Source: Myxococcales bacterium
GTDB lineage: Bacteria > Myxococcota_A > Polyangia > Haliangiales > Haliangiaceae
Assembly: GCA_016707895.1 (NCBI GenBank)
Contig: JADJGV010000006.1
Location: forward strand, 398,319 to 462,318
DNA length: 64,000 nt
Reading direction: 5' to 3'
A model generated the notes under the pieces. The model was not told the origin of the DNA. It searched no databases and was given only the letters and a program-made list of their open reading frames with translations. The translations under genes were made by a program, and so were the position numbers. This document shows, piece after piece, positions 16,057-26,145 of this stretch. Within the stretch, counting starts at the first letter, position 1; every line of letters begins with the position of its first letter.

Positions 16057-18076
16057 CAGCGGCCTCGCTCGGCGACCCAGGCGGCGAACGCCGGGGTGGT
16101 GGTGAAGGCGCGCAGCGCGGCCAGCTCGCGGGCGAAGCCGCCCGACAGGATCGGGAACCGGCACCACGACCGCGGATCGAGGTTCTTGTCGTCGAGGTGG
16201 AAGCCCGGCGCGAACCGCTCGCGCTTCCACTGGTTCTGGCACCACATGCGGAAGAAGCGATCGATCCAGACCACCAGATCGGCCAGCGCGTGCTGCGGGA
16301 ACTGCGGCGCGACCTCGTCGAGCACCTCGAGCGGCATGCGCTTGTCGCGGATGGCCTCGTCCTCGATCGCCTCGAGCACGTCGTAGGGCATCAGGTCCTT
16401 CTCGTCGGTCTGGGCCGCGCCCGGCGGACGCAGCTCGGCGGTCGGCTGCTGGGCGTTGATGAAGCGCAAGGCCGCGATCGGCGCCAGCCCGGCCAGGCCG
16501 GTGGCCTCCATCCACCGCAGCCACACCCGCAGGTAGGTCTTGTCGATGCCACCCAGCGGCGCCAGGCCGCCCGAGGTGTCGCCGTCCATCGTGGCGTAGC
16601 CGACCGCGGCCTCGGAGCGGTTCGAGGTGGTCAGCAGGATCGCGCCGCGCAGGTTGGCCAGCAGCCAGATCGACGGCGCCCGCACCCGGGCCTGGATGTT
16701 CTGCAAGGCGACGTCGTCGCGCTCCCAGGTCAGCGGGCGCCCGACCGCGGCCTCGACGGTGCTGCAGTAGCCGCGGAACAGCGCGTCGACCTCGAACAGG
16801 TGGAACTCAGCGCCGACCGCGGTCGCCACCTCACGGGCCGCGGTGCGCGTGACCTCGCCGGAGTTGGCGGTGGGCTGGTACGCGCAGGCCAGGAGCTGCC
16901 GGGTCAGCGCCACCGGATCGCCGGCGGTCGCGAGATCGAGGCCCAGGTGCGGCAGCGCGGCGGCCACGCCGGCCGCGCCCAGCTCGGCGATCGCCAGGTC
17001 GACGGCGACGCGCACCAGCACCGCGCACGCCGCCGAGTCGGCGCCGCCGGAGATCGACACGACGTAGCCGCGCGCCCGGCTCTTGCGCAGGTAGTCCCAC
17101 AGCCCGAGCGCGACGGCGCGGCCGAACTCCTCGTGGCGGACGTCGTGCCCGTCCTCCCAGCTGGTGCCGATCGCCGGGTGCGCGCCCGGCCGGTGGGTCG
17201 GCCACGCGAACGGGATCTCGACCACGCCGCTCTCGCTGTCGTGGCGCGGCCGGTGGCTGCCGCGGCGGGCCTGCTCGCGGCGGTTCGACTCGACGTCGAC
17301 CATCGCCACCGCCAGCTCGACCGGCGCGAAGCCCAGGCGCCGGCCGCGGGCCAGGAGCTCGCCGCCCGACGCGACCATCGCGCCGCCGTCGTAGACGACG
17401 CGGCCGGCCTCGTTGCCCAGCAGGTTGGCGTACAGGTAGCCGACGCCGAACGCGCGGCTGCCCTCGACGACGAACCGCTGCCGCACCGCGAACTTGCCGA
17501 ACGCGAAGTGGCTGGCCGACGGGTTGAGCAAGAGATCGACGCCGCGCAGCGCGAGATCCGAGCCGGGCCGGTTCGCGACCCACGCGTCCTCGCAGATCTC
17601 GAAGCCGATGCGCACGTCGCCGACGTCGAACAGCACGTCGCCGATCGGCCACTTGCCGGTCTCGTGCTCGAGCACGTCGCGCTCGCCGGCCGGCCACTCC
17701 TTGAACCACCGCGGCTCGTAGTGGATGCCGTCGCCGGCGAGGAAGCGCTTGCCGACGAAGCCGGCGATCGCGCCGTCGACCACCAGCGCCGCGACGTTGT
17801 ACAGCGCCTTCTCGTGGTAGAGCGGCAAGCCGAACGACACCACCAGCCCGCGGGTGTCGGGCAACAGCTCCTGCAGGCACGCGAACGCCTGGGCCTGCAG
17901 CCCCGGCGCGAAGAACGCGTCCTCGCAGCCGTAGCCGGTGATGCACAGCTCCGGCAGGCACACCACCGTCACGCCCTGGGCCCGCGCGGCCACGAGCGCG
18001 GCGCGGATGTTGGCGAGGTTGTGATCCCAGGCGAACGGGATCTGGTTCAGGCAGGCAGCGGCGACCTTGACGAGCT

Positions 18077-18080
<4 letters not shown>
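16056..18080 (-). CDS. nadE: Glutamine-dependent NAD(+) synthetase
   Basis: The 674-residue enzyme has an N-terminal nitrilase-type glutaminase domain with the Glu-Lys-Cys triad seen in LPELCITGYG, VGKRFLAGDG and FEICEDAWV. The C-terminal NAD synthase domain has the ATP pyrophosphatase loop SISGGADSAAC, and TSNRSEAAVGYATMDGD binds the substrate. It makes NAD from nicotinate adenine dinucleotide, using ammonia channelled from glutamine. The length is normal for the long bacterial form. The start overlaps the prs stop (ATGA) and the stop overlaps the nrtR start, so all are in one operon. The intervening NadD step is not encoded in the window. Confidence 0.95.
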
Positions 18081-19025
<945 letters not shown>

Positions 19026-19029
<4 letters not shown>

Positions 19030-20507
19030 GCGGCACCTGCCTTGGCGCGGGCCGCCGCGATGAGCGCGAGCTTGCGCTCGTGCAGCACCGGATCGAGCCC
19101 GACCGGGTATGGCTGGGGGTTGTCGGCGCGCCGCGTGCGCGGCGACAGCGCGGCGAGATCGGCGGCGCAGCGGGCGCGGGCGGCGACCAGATCGCTCGGG
19201 GCGCCGACCACCGCGCCGTCGACCATCGCCGGCACCAGCAGCTCCTCCTCGCGGTCGCCGGCCAGCGCGAACCGCCGGGTCGGATCGGCGAGGTGGTGCG
19301 CAGCCCGCGGCGTCGACGGCCCGGCCTCGCCGTCGTAGATGACGTCGCCGACCAGCGCCCCGCCCTGCCACACCCGCCGCACGCCGGCGATGCCGGGCGT
19401 CGAGATCTTGATCGGCTGCTCGGACAGCTTGATCGGGTAGCGCCAGCCGCCGTCGGGCTCGCGCACCGCGCCCAGCTTGTAGACGCCGCCCAGCGCCGGC
19501 TGATCGTAGGCGGTGATCAGCTTGGTGCCGACGCCCCAGGTGTCGATGCGCGCGCCCTGCAGCTTGAGGCTGGTGATCAGGTGCTCGTCGAGATCGTTGG
19601 ACGCGACGACGCGGGTCGACGCGAAGCCGGCGGCGTCGAGGGCGGCCCGGGCCTGGATCGACAGGTGCGCGAGGTCGCCGGAGTCGAGCCGCACGCCCAT
19701 CACGTCGCCGGCGCCGGCGGCGCGCAGCTCGCGACCGACGGCGATCGCCGCAGCGACGCCGGCCTCGGTGTCGAAGGTGTCGCACAGGAAGGTCGTCGCG
19801 CCGGGCACCGCGGCGGCGTAGCGGCGGAACGCCTCCTCGTCGTCGCCCCAGAACATCACCCACGAGTGGGCGTGGGTGCCGCGCACCGGCAGGCCGTAGA
19901 GCTTGCCGGCCAGCACGTTGGAGGTGGCGCTGACGCCGCCGATCCACGCGGCCCGCGCGGCGGTGAGCCCGCCGTCGAAGCCCTGGGCCCGGCGCAGGCC
20001 CATCTCGAGCACCGGATCGCCGGCGGCGGCGGCGACGACGCGCGCGGCCTTGGTGGCGATCAGCGTCGAGAAGTTCACCAGCGAGAGCAGCGGGGTCTCG
20101 ACCAGCTGCGCCCACAGGATCGGCGCGCGCACCCGCACCAGCGGCTCGTGCGCGAACACCAGCGCGCCCTCGGGGACCACGTCGACCGTGCCGGTGAAGC
20201 GCTGGCCGCGCAGGTAGGCGAGGAAGCCGGGCTGGAACAGCGGCCGGCCGTCGGCGCCCGGGATGGTCGCGAGGTAGTCGAGGTCGCTGTCGTCGAGCCG
20301 CGCCTGCGCGAGGTAGTCGATCGCCAGGCCGGTGCCGGCGGCGATCGCGTAGCCGCCGTTGAACGGCTCCTTGCGGAAGGTCAGGTGGAACACCGCCTCG
20401 CGCTCGGCGACGCCGGCGTGCCAGTACGCCTGCGCCATCGTGAGCTGGTACAGGTCGGTGGCCAGCGCCAGGGACGAGCGATACAGCGCCGACAGGGGTG
20501 TGGTCAT
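19026..20507 (-). CDS. pncB: Nicotinate phosphoribosyltransferase
   Basis: The 493-residue protein has the NAPRTase features ATDLYQLTMAQAYW at the N-terminus, EMGLRRAQGFDGGL, GTHAHSWVMFW with the active-site His, and VMGVRLDSGDLAHLS. It joins nicotinate to PRPP to form nicotinate mononucleotide, the entry step of the Preiss-Handler route. It is the first gene of the operon pncB-prs-nadE-nrtR. The 135-nt leader reaches back to a TTGACG-17-CATCAT promoter covered by a palindrome, the probable NrtR operator. ATG 20507 is chosen because the conserved family start (SALYRSSLALATDLYQ) follows directly. Confidence 0.93.
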
Positions 20508-20641
20508 GGACGCCTCGGGGTGGATGCGACAGCCATCGCCGCGACGACGATCGCAGAATTGGCGGCCGGGCGATGGAAAGCCGACGCCAGATCGCGACAA
20601 TCGAACCGACCGCGCCGGGCTCCCGCTGGTGTCCTCACTGA

Positions 20642-20674
20642 GTGTATGATGTACACGAACAAGCCCGTCGTCAA
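20642..20674. promoter_or_regulatory. Divergent promoter with likely NrtR operator
   Basis: GTGTATGATGTACAC (20642-20656) is a GTGTA-n5-TACAC dyad. It covers a minus-strand -10 CATCAT (20651-20646), set 17 nt from TTGACG (20674-20669), and a plus-strand TATGAT (20645-20650) pointing to the PfkB kinase. One bound repressor could therefore silence both directions. Assignment to NrtR is from gene context, not from a matched consensus. Confidence 0.55.
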
Positions 20675-20677
20675 GCC

Positions 20678-21583
20678 ATGGTGATCGTCTGGGGCGAGGT
20701 CCTGTGGGATCGGTTCCCCGACGGCGATCAGCTGGGCGGCGCGCCGTCGAACGTGGCGTGGCACCTGGCCGGCCTGGGTGACCACGTCGCGCTGGTGACG
20801 GCGACCGGCGATGACGCCGACGGCGCCCGGGCCCGGGCCCAGCTGGCGGCCCGCGGCGTCGACCTGGCGCTGGCCCAGGTCGATCCCGCGCGCGCGACCG
20901 GTGAGGTGACCGTGGCGCTGGTCGACGGCGAGCCGCGCTACCGGCTGGTGCCCGAGCGGGCGTGGGAGCGGATCGCGATGACCGCCGCGATCACCGCCGC
21001 GCTGCCGGGCGCGCGCGCGATCGTCTACGGCACGCTGGCCCAGCGCACGCCGTCCGGCCGCGCCGCGCTCGACGCCGCGCTGGCCGCCGCGTCGCCGCGG
21101 GTGCTGCGGGTGTGCGATCCCAACCTGCGCGGCAGCGCGGCCACCGCCGACGACGACCGCGCGCTGGCCGCGGCGCTCGGCGCGGCCGACGTGGTCAAGC
21201 TCAACCACCGCGAGGTCGAGCAGGTGGCGGCGCGGCTGGGCCACGCCGATCCGGTGGCGTGGCTGCTCGGGCGCGGCGCGCGGCTGGTGGCGGTGACCCG
21301 CGGCGCCGACGGCAGCACCTGGCACGCGCCGGGGCTGACCCTCGAGGTGGCCGCGGCGCCGGCCCGCGCCGGCGGCGACAACGTCGGCTGCGGCGACGCG
21401 TACCTGGCGGGCCTGGTCCACGGCCTGCTCCACGGCTGGCCGTGGCGCCGGATCGGCCGGCTGGCCAGCGCGCTGGCGGCCGAGGTGGCGAGCGCCCGCG
21501 GCGCGACCCCGGCGATCGACGGCGCGGCGGTGCTCGCCGCGGCCAACGCCGAGGCGCCGGCGATGCGCGCGGAGGCGCCGTGA
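20678..21583 (+). CDS. PfkB-family sugar kinase (fructokinase/ribokinase-like)
   Basis: The 301-residue protein opens with VIVWGEVLWDRFPDGDQLGG and APSNVAWHLAGLG, the sugar-binding region of fructokinase-like PfkB kinases. It ends with GGDNVGCGDAYLAG, which holds the anion hole and the catalytic Asp. It should phosphorylate a sugar or nucleoside at a primary hydroxyl using ATP. It is divergent from the NAD-salvage operon and shares its operator region. A role in making ribose-5-phosphate for Prs, or in phosphorylating a nicotinate/nicotinamide riboside, is an attractive inference. The next gene's GTG overlaps its stop, so the pair is co-transcribed. Confidence 0.85.
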   Translation: MVIVWGEVLWDRFPDGDQLGGAPSNVAWHLAGLGDHVALVTATGDDADGARARAQLAARGVDLALAQVDPARATGEVTVALVDGEPRYRLVPERAWERIAMTAAITAALPGARAIVYGTLAQRTPSGRAALDAALAAASPRVLRVCDPNLRGSAATADDDRALAAALGAADVVKLNHREVEQVAARLGHADPVAWLLGRGARLVAVTRGADGSTWHAPGLTLEVAAAPARAGGDNVGCGDAYLAGLVHGLLHGWPWRRIGRLASALAAEVASARGATPAIDGAAVLAAANAEAPAMRAEAP

Positions 21584-23667
21584 GCGGCGCGCCGCCGCGC
21601 CGCGATCCGGCCGACGCGATCCTGCGCGCGCTGCCGCTGTTCATGCTCGCGGTGGTGACGGTGATGGTCGCGTTCACCTACCGCCGCGTGTTCGCCGGCG
21701 AGCTGGCCGGCGACGACAACAGCTTCCACTGGACCGAGTCGGTGCGCGTCGCCGACGGCCTGCGCCACGGCGACACCGACCTGTGGAACCCGTCGGCCAA
21801 CGCCGGCTTCCCCACCGGCTACTACTACCAGCTCTTGCCCGCCGGCGTGCCCGGGCTGCTCGGCGCGCTGTTCGGCCACACGCTGTTCTGGTTCCAGCTC
21901 GCCGTGCTGGTGCCGCTGGCGCTGGTGCCGGCCGCCGGCTACCGCGCGCTGCGCGTGCTCGACGTCGAGCCGTGGCCGGCGCTCGGCGGCGGCGTGGCGA
22001 TCGCGCTGACGGTGTCGAACTCGAAGTGGGGGCACGGCGCCGACGGCGTGTTCCTGGTCGGGCTGTTCACGCAGGTGTCGGCGTTCGCGGCGTTCCCGCT
22101 GGCGCTCGCCCACGGCTTGCAGTGGCTCCGCCGCGGCACCAACCTGGCGCCGGCGATCGCGTGGGGCGCGTTCGTCGGCATGAGCCACCCGGTCGCGGGC
22201 ATGGCGCTGGGCGCCGCGCTGGCGCCGCTGGCGGTGACCACCGCGCTGGCGATCGCGATCCCGGCGACGCCGTGGTGGCCCTACCCGTCGCCGCCGGGGC
22301 CGGCGTGGCGACCGCTGGCGCGGGTGGTGGTGCTGGGCGCGGCGCTCCTGGTGGCCAGCGCCGCGGCGTGGCTGCCGACGATCGTCGACTACACCGCGTT
22401 CGGCGGCTTCCCGCACCGCCTGCCCGAGGAGGCCGGGCCGGGCTTCGCCAAGCTCGGGCGCTGGCTCTTGAGCGGCAAGTTCTTCGACGAGGGCCGCTGG
22501 AGCGTGCTGACCGCGCTGGTCCCGCTGGGGTTGATCGTCGGCGGCTTCGTCGATCGCCGCGCCTACGCGCTGCGCGCGCTCACCGTCGCCGCGCTGGTGT
22601 TCGGGTTCGTGATCGGCGTCGGTCGTTCGCTCAAGAGCGGTCAGGACGATCTGTTCCCGGCGATCCGCTTCATGGGCGCCTTGCAGGTGGTGGTGGCGAT
22701 GGGGGTCGGCGCCGGCGTGGTCGGCCTGGCCCAGCACGTCGTGCGCTGGGCCGATCGCCGCCGCCACGGCGTGTTCCTGCAGGCGGCGATGGGCGCGTGG
22801 ATCGCCGCGGTGGTCATCGCGGCCGCGCCGGCGTTCGCGACGCTGCACGACCGGGTGCGGATCTCGACCGACTGGGACACGGTCTACCGCGCCGAGCTCG
22901 CGGAGCTGATGCCGGCGATCGCCGCGGCGCGCCCGGGGCGGATCCAGAACCGCGGCCCCGAGAACCACTGGGCGATGATCCTGCCGTACATCGAGGTCGA
23001 TCGGCCGCAGCTGGTGGTCTACGGCGGCGCGGCGCTGCAGTCGTCGCCCAACTTCGTCTACCTGTGGGCCACGCCGGCGGCGCCGCGGGCGGCGTGGATC
23101 TACGACGCGCCGCTGGTGCTGTGCACGCCCGAGAAGGGCCTCGAGATCGGCGGCACGGTGCTGGCGACGACCGCGCACTTCGAGCTGCGCGAGCTGCCGG
23201 CGCCGGGGCTGGTCGGCCCGGTGCAGATCACCGGCACGCTGCCGCCGGGCCGCGCGGCGCTGCGCAAGGCGGTGCTGGCGTGGCAGGACACCGACCAGGC
23301 CATGCGCGACCAGCTGCTGGCCCACGCCGGCCACGGCGGCGCCGGCCCGCCGCCCGACGGCGACGCCCGGGCGATCCGCCGCGGCCGCTCGCGCATCGAC
23401 GCCGACCTCGACGTGCGCGCGCCGACGACGTTCGTGATCCGCGAGAGCTGGCACCCGCGGTGGCGGGCGACGCTCGACGGCGCGCCGATCCGCCTGCGCC
23501 GGGTGAGCCCTGACTTCCTCGCGGTCGACGCGCCGCCCGGCCACCACCACCTGACCGTGCGCTTCGTGCGGCCGTGGTGGACCTGGGCCAGCTGGCTCCT
23601 GTGGCCGCTGTGCGCGATCGCCGCGGCGCTCGTGGCGCGCCGCACCCGCCGCGCGCGCCAGGCCTGA
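21580..23667 (+). CDS. Polytopic GT-C/YfhO-like membrane protein
   Basis: The 695-residue protein has about eleven hydrophobic segments over residues 15-420, then a soluble beta-rich region and one last C-terminal segment (WWTWASWLLWPLCAIAAALV). The first extracytoplasmic loop begins AGELAGDDNSFHW, an acidic pair where GT-C glycosyltransferases place their catalytic DxD/E residues. The late FVIRESWHPRWRATLDGAPI resembles the C-terminal domain of YfhO-like membrane proteins. A role in transferring sugars from lipid carriers is possible but unproven. The GTG start overlaps the kinase stop. Confidence 0.6.
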   Translation: MSGAPPRRDPADAILRALPLFMLAVVTVMVAFTYRRVFAGELAGDDNSFHWTESVRVADGLRHGDTDLWNPSANAGFPTGYYYQLLPAGVPGLLGALFGHTLFWFQLAVLVPLALVPAAGYRALRVLDVEPWPALGGGVAIALTVSNSKWGHGADGVFLVGLFTQVSAFAAFPLALAHGLQWLRRGTNLAPAIAWGAFVGMSHPVAGMALGAALAPLAVTTALAIAIPATPWWPYPSPPGPAWRPLARVVVLGAALLVASAAAWLPTIVDYTAFGGFPHRLPEEAGPGFAKLGRWLLSGKFFDEGRWSVLTALVPLGLIVGGFVDRRAYALRALTVAALVFGFVIGVGRSLKSGQDDLFPAIRFMGALQVVVAMGVGAGVVGLAQHVVRWADRRRHGVFLQAAMGAWIAAVVIAAAPAFATLHDRVRISTDWDTVYRAELAELMPAIAAARPGRIQNRGPENHWAMILPYIEVDRPQLVVYGGAALQSSPNFVYLWATPAAPRAAWIYDAPLVLCTPEKGLEIGGTVLATTAHFELRELPAPGLVGPVQITGTLPPGRAALRKAVLAWQDTDQAMRDQLLAHAGHGGAGPPPDGDARAIRRGRSRIDADLDVRAPTTFVIRESWHPRWRATLDGAPIRLRRVSPDFLAVDAPPGHHHLTVRFVRPWWTWASWLLWPLCAIAAALVARRTRRARQA

Positions 23668-23684
23668 GGGTCACCCGCGCGGCC

Positions 23685-24815
23685 TCACCGCGGCTCGCGC
23701 GGCAGCGGCAGCACCAGCTTGAACTTGGCCATGCGCCAGACGCCGTCGATCTTCACGAACTTGAAGCTGGTGTTGATGGTGGCGTTGTCGAACTCGACCA
23801 GGCACTCGACGCTGGTGGTGGTGTGGCTGGGCGACAGCTGGGCCCAGGTGATGTTGAGCACGCGGTGGAAGTTGCCGAGCGCGCGGTAGCGCTCGATGGT
23901 GCGCTCGAAGTCCTCGAGGGAGATCGAGTCCTGGAACCCGGGCGCGGCGCCGCGGTACAGCTCCTCGGCCTTGCCGGCCGACGACAGCGTCAGCACGGTG
24001 GTCACCAGCGCGCGCAGCTCGGCCTGGTTGCCGGCGACGCGATCGCGGCGCGCCTCGGCGGTGCCCACCACCGCCAGCAGCGCCTCGGGCACCTCGACCG
24101 ACAGGCCGAGCAGCTTCCACTGCCCGTCCTCCCAGCGGAAGCTGAGGCTGCCGCGGGTGGCGGCGCGCTCGTAGGCCAGCCGCACGTCGACCCGACCGGT
24201 GCGGCCGCCCGGGCCGCGGTTGATCTCGGTGTGGACCACCGACGTGACCTCGCGGAACCGCCCCAGCGAGCGGTTGAGATCGGTCATCTGCACGACGAAG
24301 GTGTCCTCGAGCACGACCTCTTGCATGCGCGCCGACGCGTCGCGGTAGACCTCGGAGAACTGGCCGTCGCGCACCGCCGCCAGCACCCGCTCGGCGTCGG
24401 GGCGGAAGTCGGGCGGGTGGCGGCCGCGCAGCTGCAGCCCGACGATCACCGCGATCCACGCGAACACCAGGCAGAACCCGACCACCACGCCCCGGGCCAT
24501 GATGCTGGCCTTGTGGGTGCGCGGCACGCCCGGCAGGTGGGTCAGCGACTCGCCGACGACGTCGCCGATCTTGCCGCCGACGACGTCGGCCACCGCGGCG
24601 ACCCGATCGGCGGCCTGCACGACGTGGCCGGTGAGCGCGATCGCGGCGGTGGTCGCGCGGCGGCGGCGCGGCGCGCCGGCCGGGGCCGACGGCCCGTCGT
24701 CGACGGCGACCTCGACCGAACCCGAGCGCTGCGGCTCGAGCGGCTCGGGCGCGCCCGACGGCGGCGCCGCCGGATCGTCGGGCCCCGGCGGGCGCGCGGG
24801 ATCGTCGGGCGCCAC
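23685..24815 (-). CDS. Single-pass membrane protein behind the xanthine dehydrogenase operon
   Basis: The 376-residue protein starts at GTG 24815, just after the FAD-subunit stop. It has a Pro-rich cytoplasmic N-terminus (VAPDDPARPPGPDDPAAP), one membrane segment (about ARGVVVGFCLVFAWIAVIVG) and two similar extracytoplasmic repeats. Each repeat has a short helix and then strands (EDGQWKLLGL; IDGVWRMAKFK), reminiscent of DUF4019/NTF2-like domains. No catalytic motif is visible. Tight linkage to the molybdoenzyme genes may be incidental. It converges with the membrane protein gene ending at 23667. Confidence 0.6.
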   Translation of the reverse strand: MAPDDPARPPGPDDPAAPPSGAPEPLEPQRSGSVEVAVDDGPSAPAGAPRRRRATTAAIALTGHVVQAADRVAAVADVVGGKIGDVVGESLTHLPGVPRTHKASIMARGVVVGFCLVFAWIAVIVGLQLRGRHPPDFRPDAERVLAAVRDGQFSEVYRDASARMQEVVLEDTFVVQMTDLNRSLGRFREVTSVVHTEINRGPGGRTGRVDVRLAYERAATRGSLSFRWEDGQWKLLGLSVEVPEALLAVVGTAEARRDRVAGNQAELRALVTTVLTLSSAGKAEELYRGAAPGFQDSISLEDFERTIERYRALGNFHRVLNITWAQLSPSHTTTSVECLVEFDNATINTSFKFVKIDGVWRMAKFKLVLPLPREPR

Positions 24816-24817
24816 CG

Positions 24818-25660
24818 CTACCCCTGCGCCCGCCCGGCGTTGGTGACGAAGCGCGCCAGCAGGTTGCCGGCGACCTCGAGGCGGTAGGCGGCGGTCGAAC
24901 GGACGTCGTCGATCGGCGTGATGTCGTGGCGGAGCGCGGCGGCGACCGCGGCGGCGGTGGCGGCGGTGGGCGGCTGGCCGGTGGCGGCGGCCTCGGCGGC
25001 GGCGGCGCGGATCGGCCGGGCGGCGACCGCCCCGACCCCGAACCGCGCGGCGGCGATGCGGCCGTCGACCAGCTCGAGCGCGCACGCCGCCATCACCTTG
25101 GAGATCGACTGCGCGGCGCGGGTGCCGACCTTGCGCCAGCCGAGGTACGTGCCGGGCGCCGGCCGCGGCACGGTGACCGCGGTGATCAGCTCGTCGGCGC
25201 CGAGGGCGGTGGTGCGGTAGCCGGTGCAGAACGCGCGGTACGGCACCGCGCGCGCGCCGCGCACCGACGCCAGGTGGATCGTCGCGTCGAGCGCGAGCAA
25301 CACCGGCAGGCCGTCGCCGACCGGCGACGACGTCGCGAGGTTGCCGCCGATCGTGCCGCGGGTCTGGATCTGCAGCGCGCCGACCTCGCGCGCCGCCGCC
25401 GGCAGGATCGGCCAGGTCGCCGCCAGCTCGGCGGACGTCGCGATCGCGCGCCAGGTGGTGCCGGCGCCGATGCGGGCCGCGTCGGCGTCGACGCTGATGC
25501 CGGCGAACCGACCGGCGATGTCGAGGATGCCGACCGGCACTGGCTTGTGGTGCGCGGCGACCAGCAGGTCGGTGCCGCCGGCCAGCACCAGGTAGTCGGC
25601 GTGGGCGGCGCGCAGCGCGATCGCGTGGGCGTCGTCGGTGGGGCGCAGGTAGGCGGTCAC
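24818..25660 (-). CDS. Xanthine dehydrogenase-type FAD-binding subunit
   Basis: The 280-residue protein carries the flavin-binding motifs of the CoxM/XdhB family: LVLAGGTDLLVAAHHK near the N-terminus and QTRGTIGGNLATSSPVGD in the middle. It would pass electrons from the 2Fe-2S clusters to FAD and on to NAD or another acceptor. The GTG start overlaps the 2Fe-2S subunit stop (GTGA), so the three subunits are translationally coupled. Length is normal for the separate medium subunit. Confidence 0.92.
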   Translation of the reverse strand: MTAYLRPTDDAHAIALRAAHADYLVLAGGTDLLVAAHHKPVPVGILDIAGRFAGISVDADAARIGAGTTWRAIATSAELAATWPILPAAAREVGALQIQTRGTIGGNLATSSPVGDGLPVLLALDATIHLASVRGARAVPYRAFCTGYRTTALGADELITAVTVPRPAPGTYLGWRKVGTRAAQSISKVMAACALELVDGRIAAARFGVGAVAARPIRAAAAEAAATGQPPTAATAAAVAAALRHDITPIDDVRSTAAYRLEVAGNLLARFVTNAGRAQG

Positions 25661-26145
25661 GGCTGGCCTCGCTCGACGTCGGCGGCCGCGGCGACGATCG
25701 CGTCGACGATCAGCTGGTAGCCGGTGCAGCGGCAGATGTTGCCGGCCAGGAGCTCGCGCACCTGGGCCCGGGCGTCGCCGCCGCGGCAGGCGCCGCCGTC
25801 GACCACCGCCGCCGCGCACACCGCGATGCCCGGCGTGCAGATGCCGCACTGCGCGCCGCCGCGCGCGACCAGCTCGCGCTGGACCGCGTGCAGGAGCGGG
25901 CCGTCGGCCAGGCCCTCGACGGTGGTGACCGCGCGGCCGTCGGCCTGGCCGGCCACGACCAGGCAGCTGCACACCGGCGCGCCGTCGAGCAGCACCGTGC
26001 ACGCGCCGCACTCGCCCTCGCCGCAGCCCTCCTTGGTGCCGGTCAGGCCGAGGTCCTCGCGCAGCACGTCGAGCAGGCGCCGCCACGGCGACGCCGCCAC
26101 CGTGCGCGGCTGGCCGTTGACGGTGATCGTCAGCGGCGCGGTCAC
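25657..26145 (-). CDS. Xanthine dehydrogenase-type [2Fe-2S] subunit
   Basis: The 162-residue protein has both cluster motifs. The plant-type ferredoxin site is CGEGECGACTVLLDG plus a downstream Cys (VCSCLVV). The helical-domain site is CGICTPG and NICRCTGY. It links the molybdenum centre to FAD. The GTG start overlaps the large-subunit stop. No feature assigns a substrate. Confidence 0.93.
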   Translation of the reverse strand: MTAPLTITVNGQPRTVAASPWRRLLDVLREDLGLTGTKEGCGEGECGACTVLLDGAPVCSCLVVAGQADGRAVTTVEGLADGPLLHAVQRELVARGGAQCGICTPGIAVCAAAVVDGGACRGGDARAQVRELLAGNICRCTGYQLIVDAIVAAAADVERGQP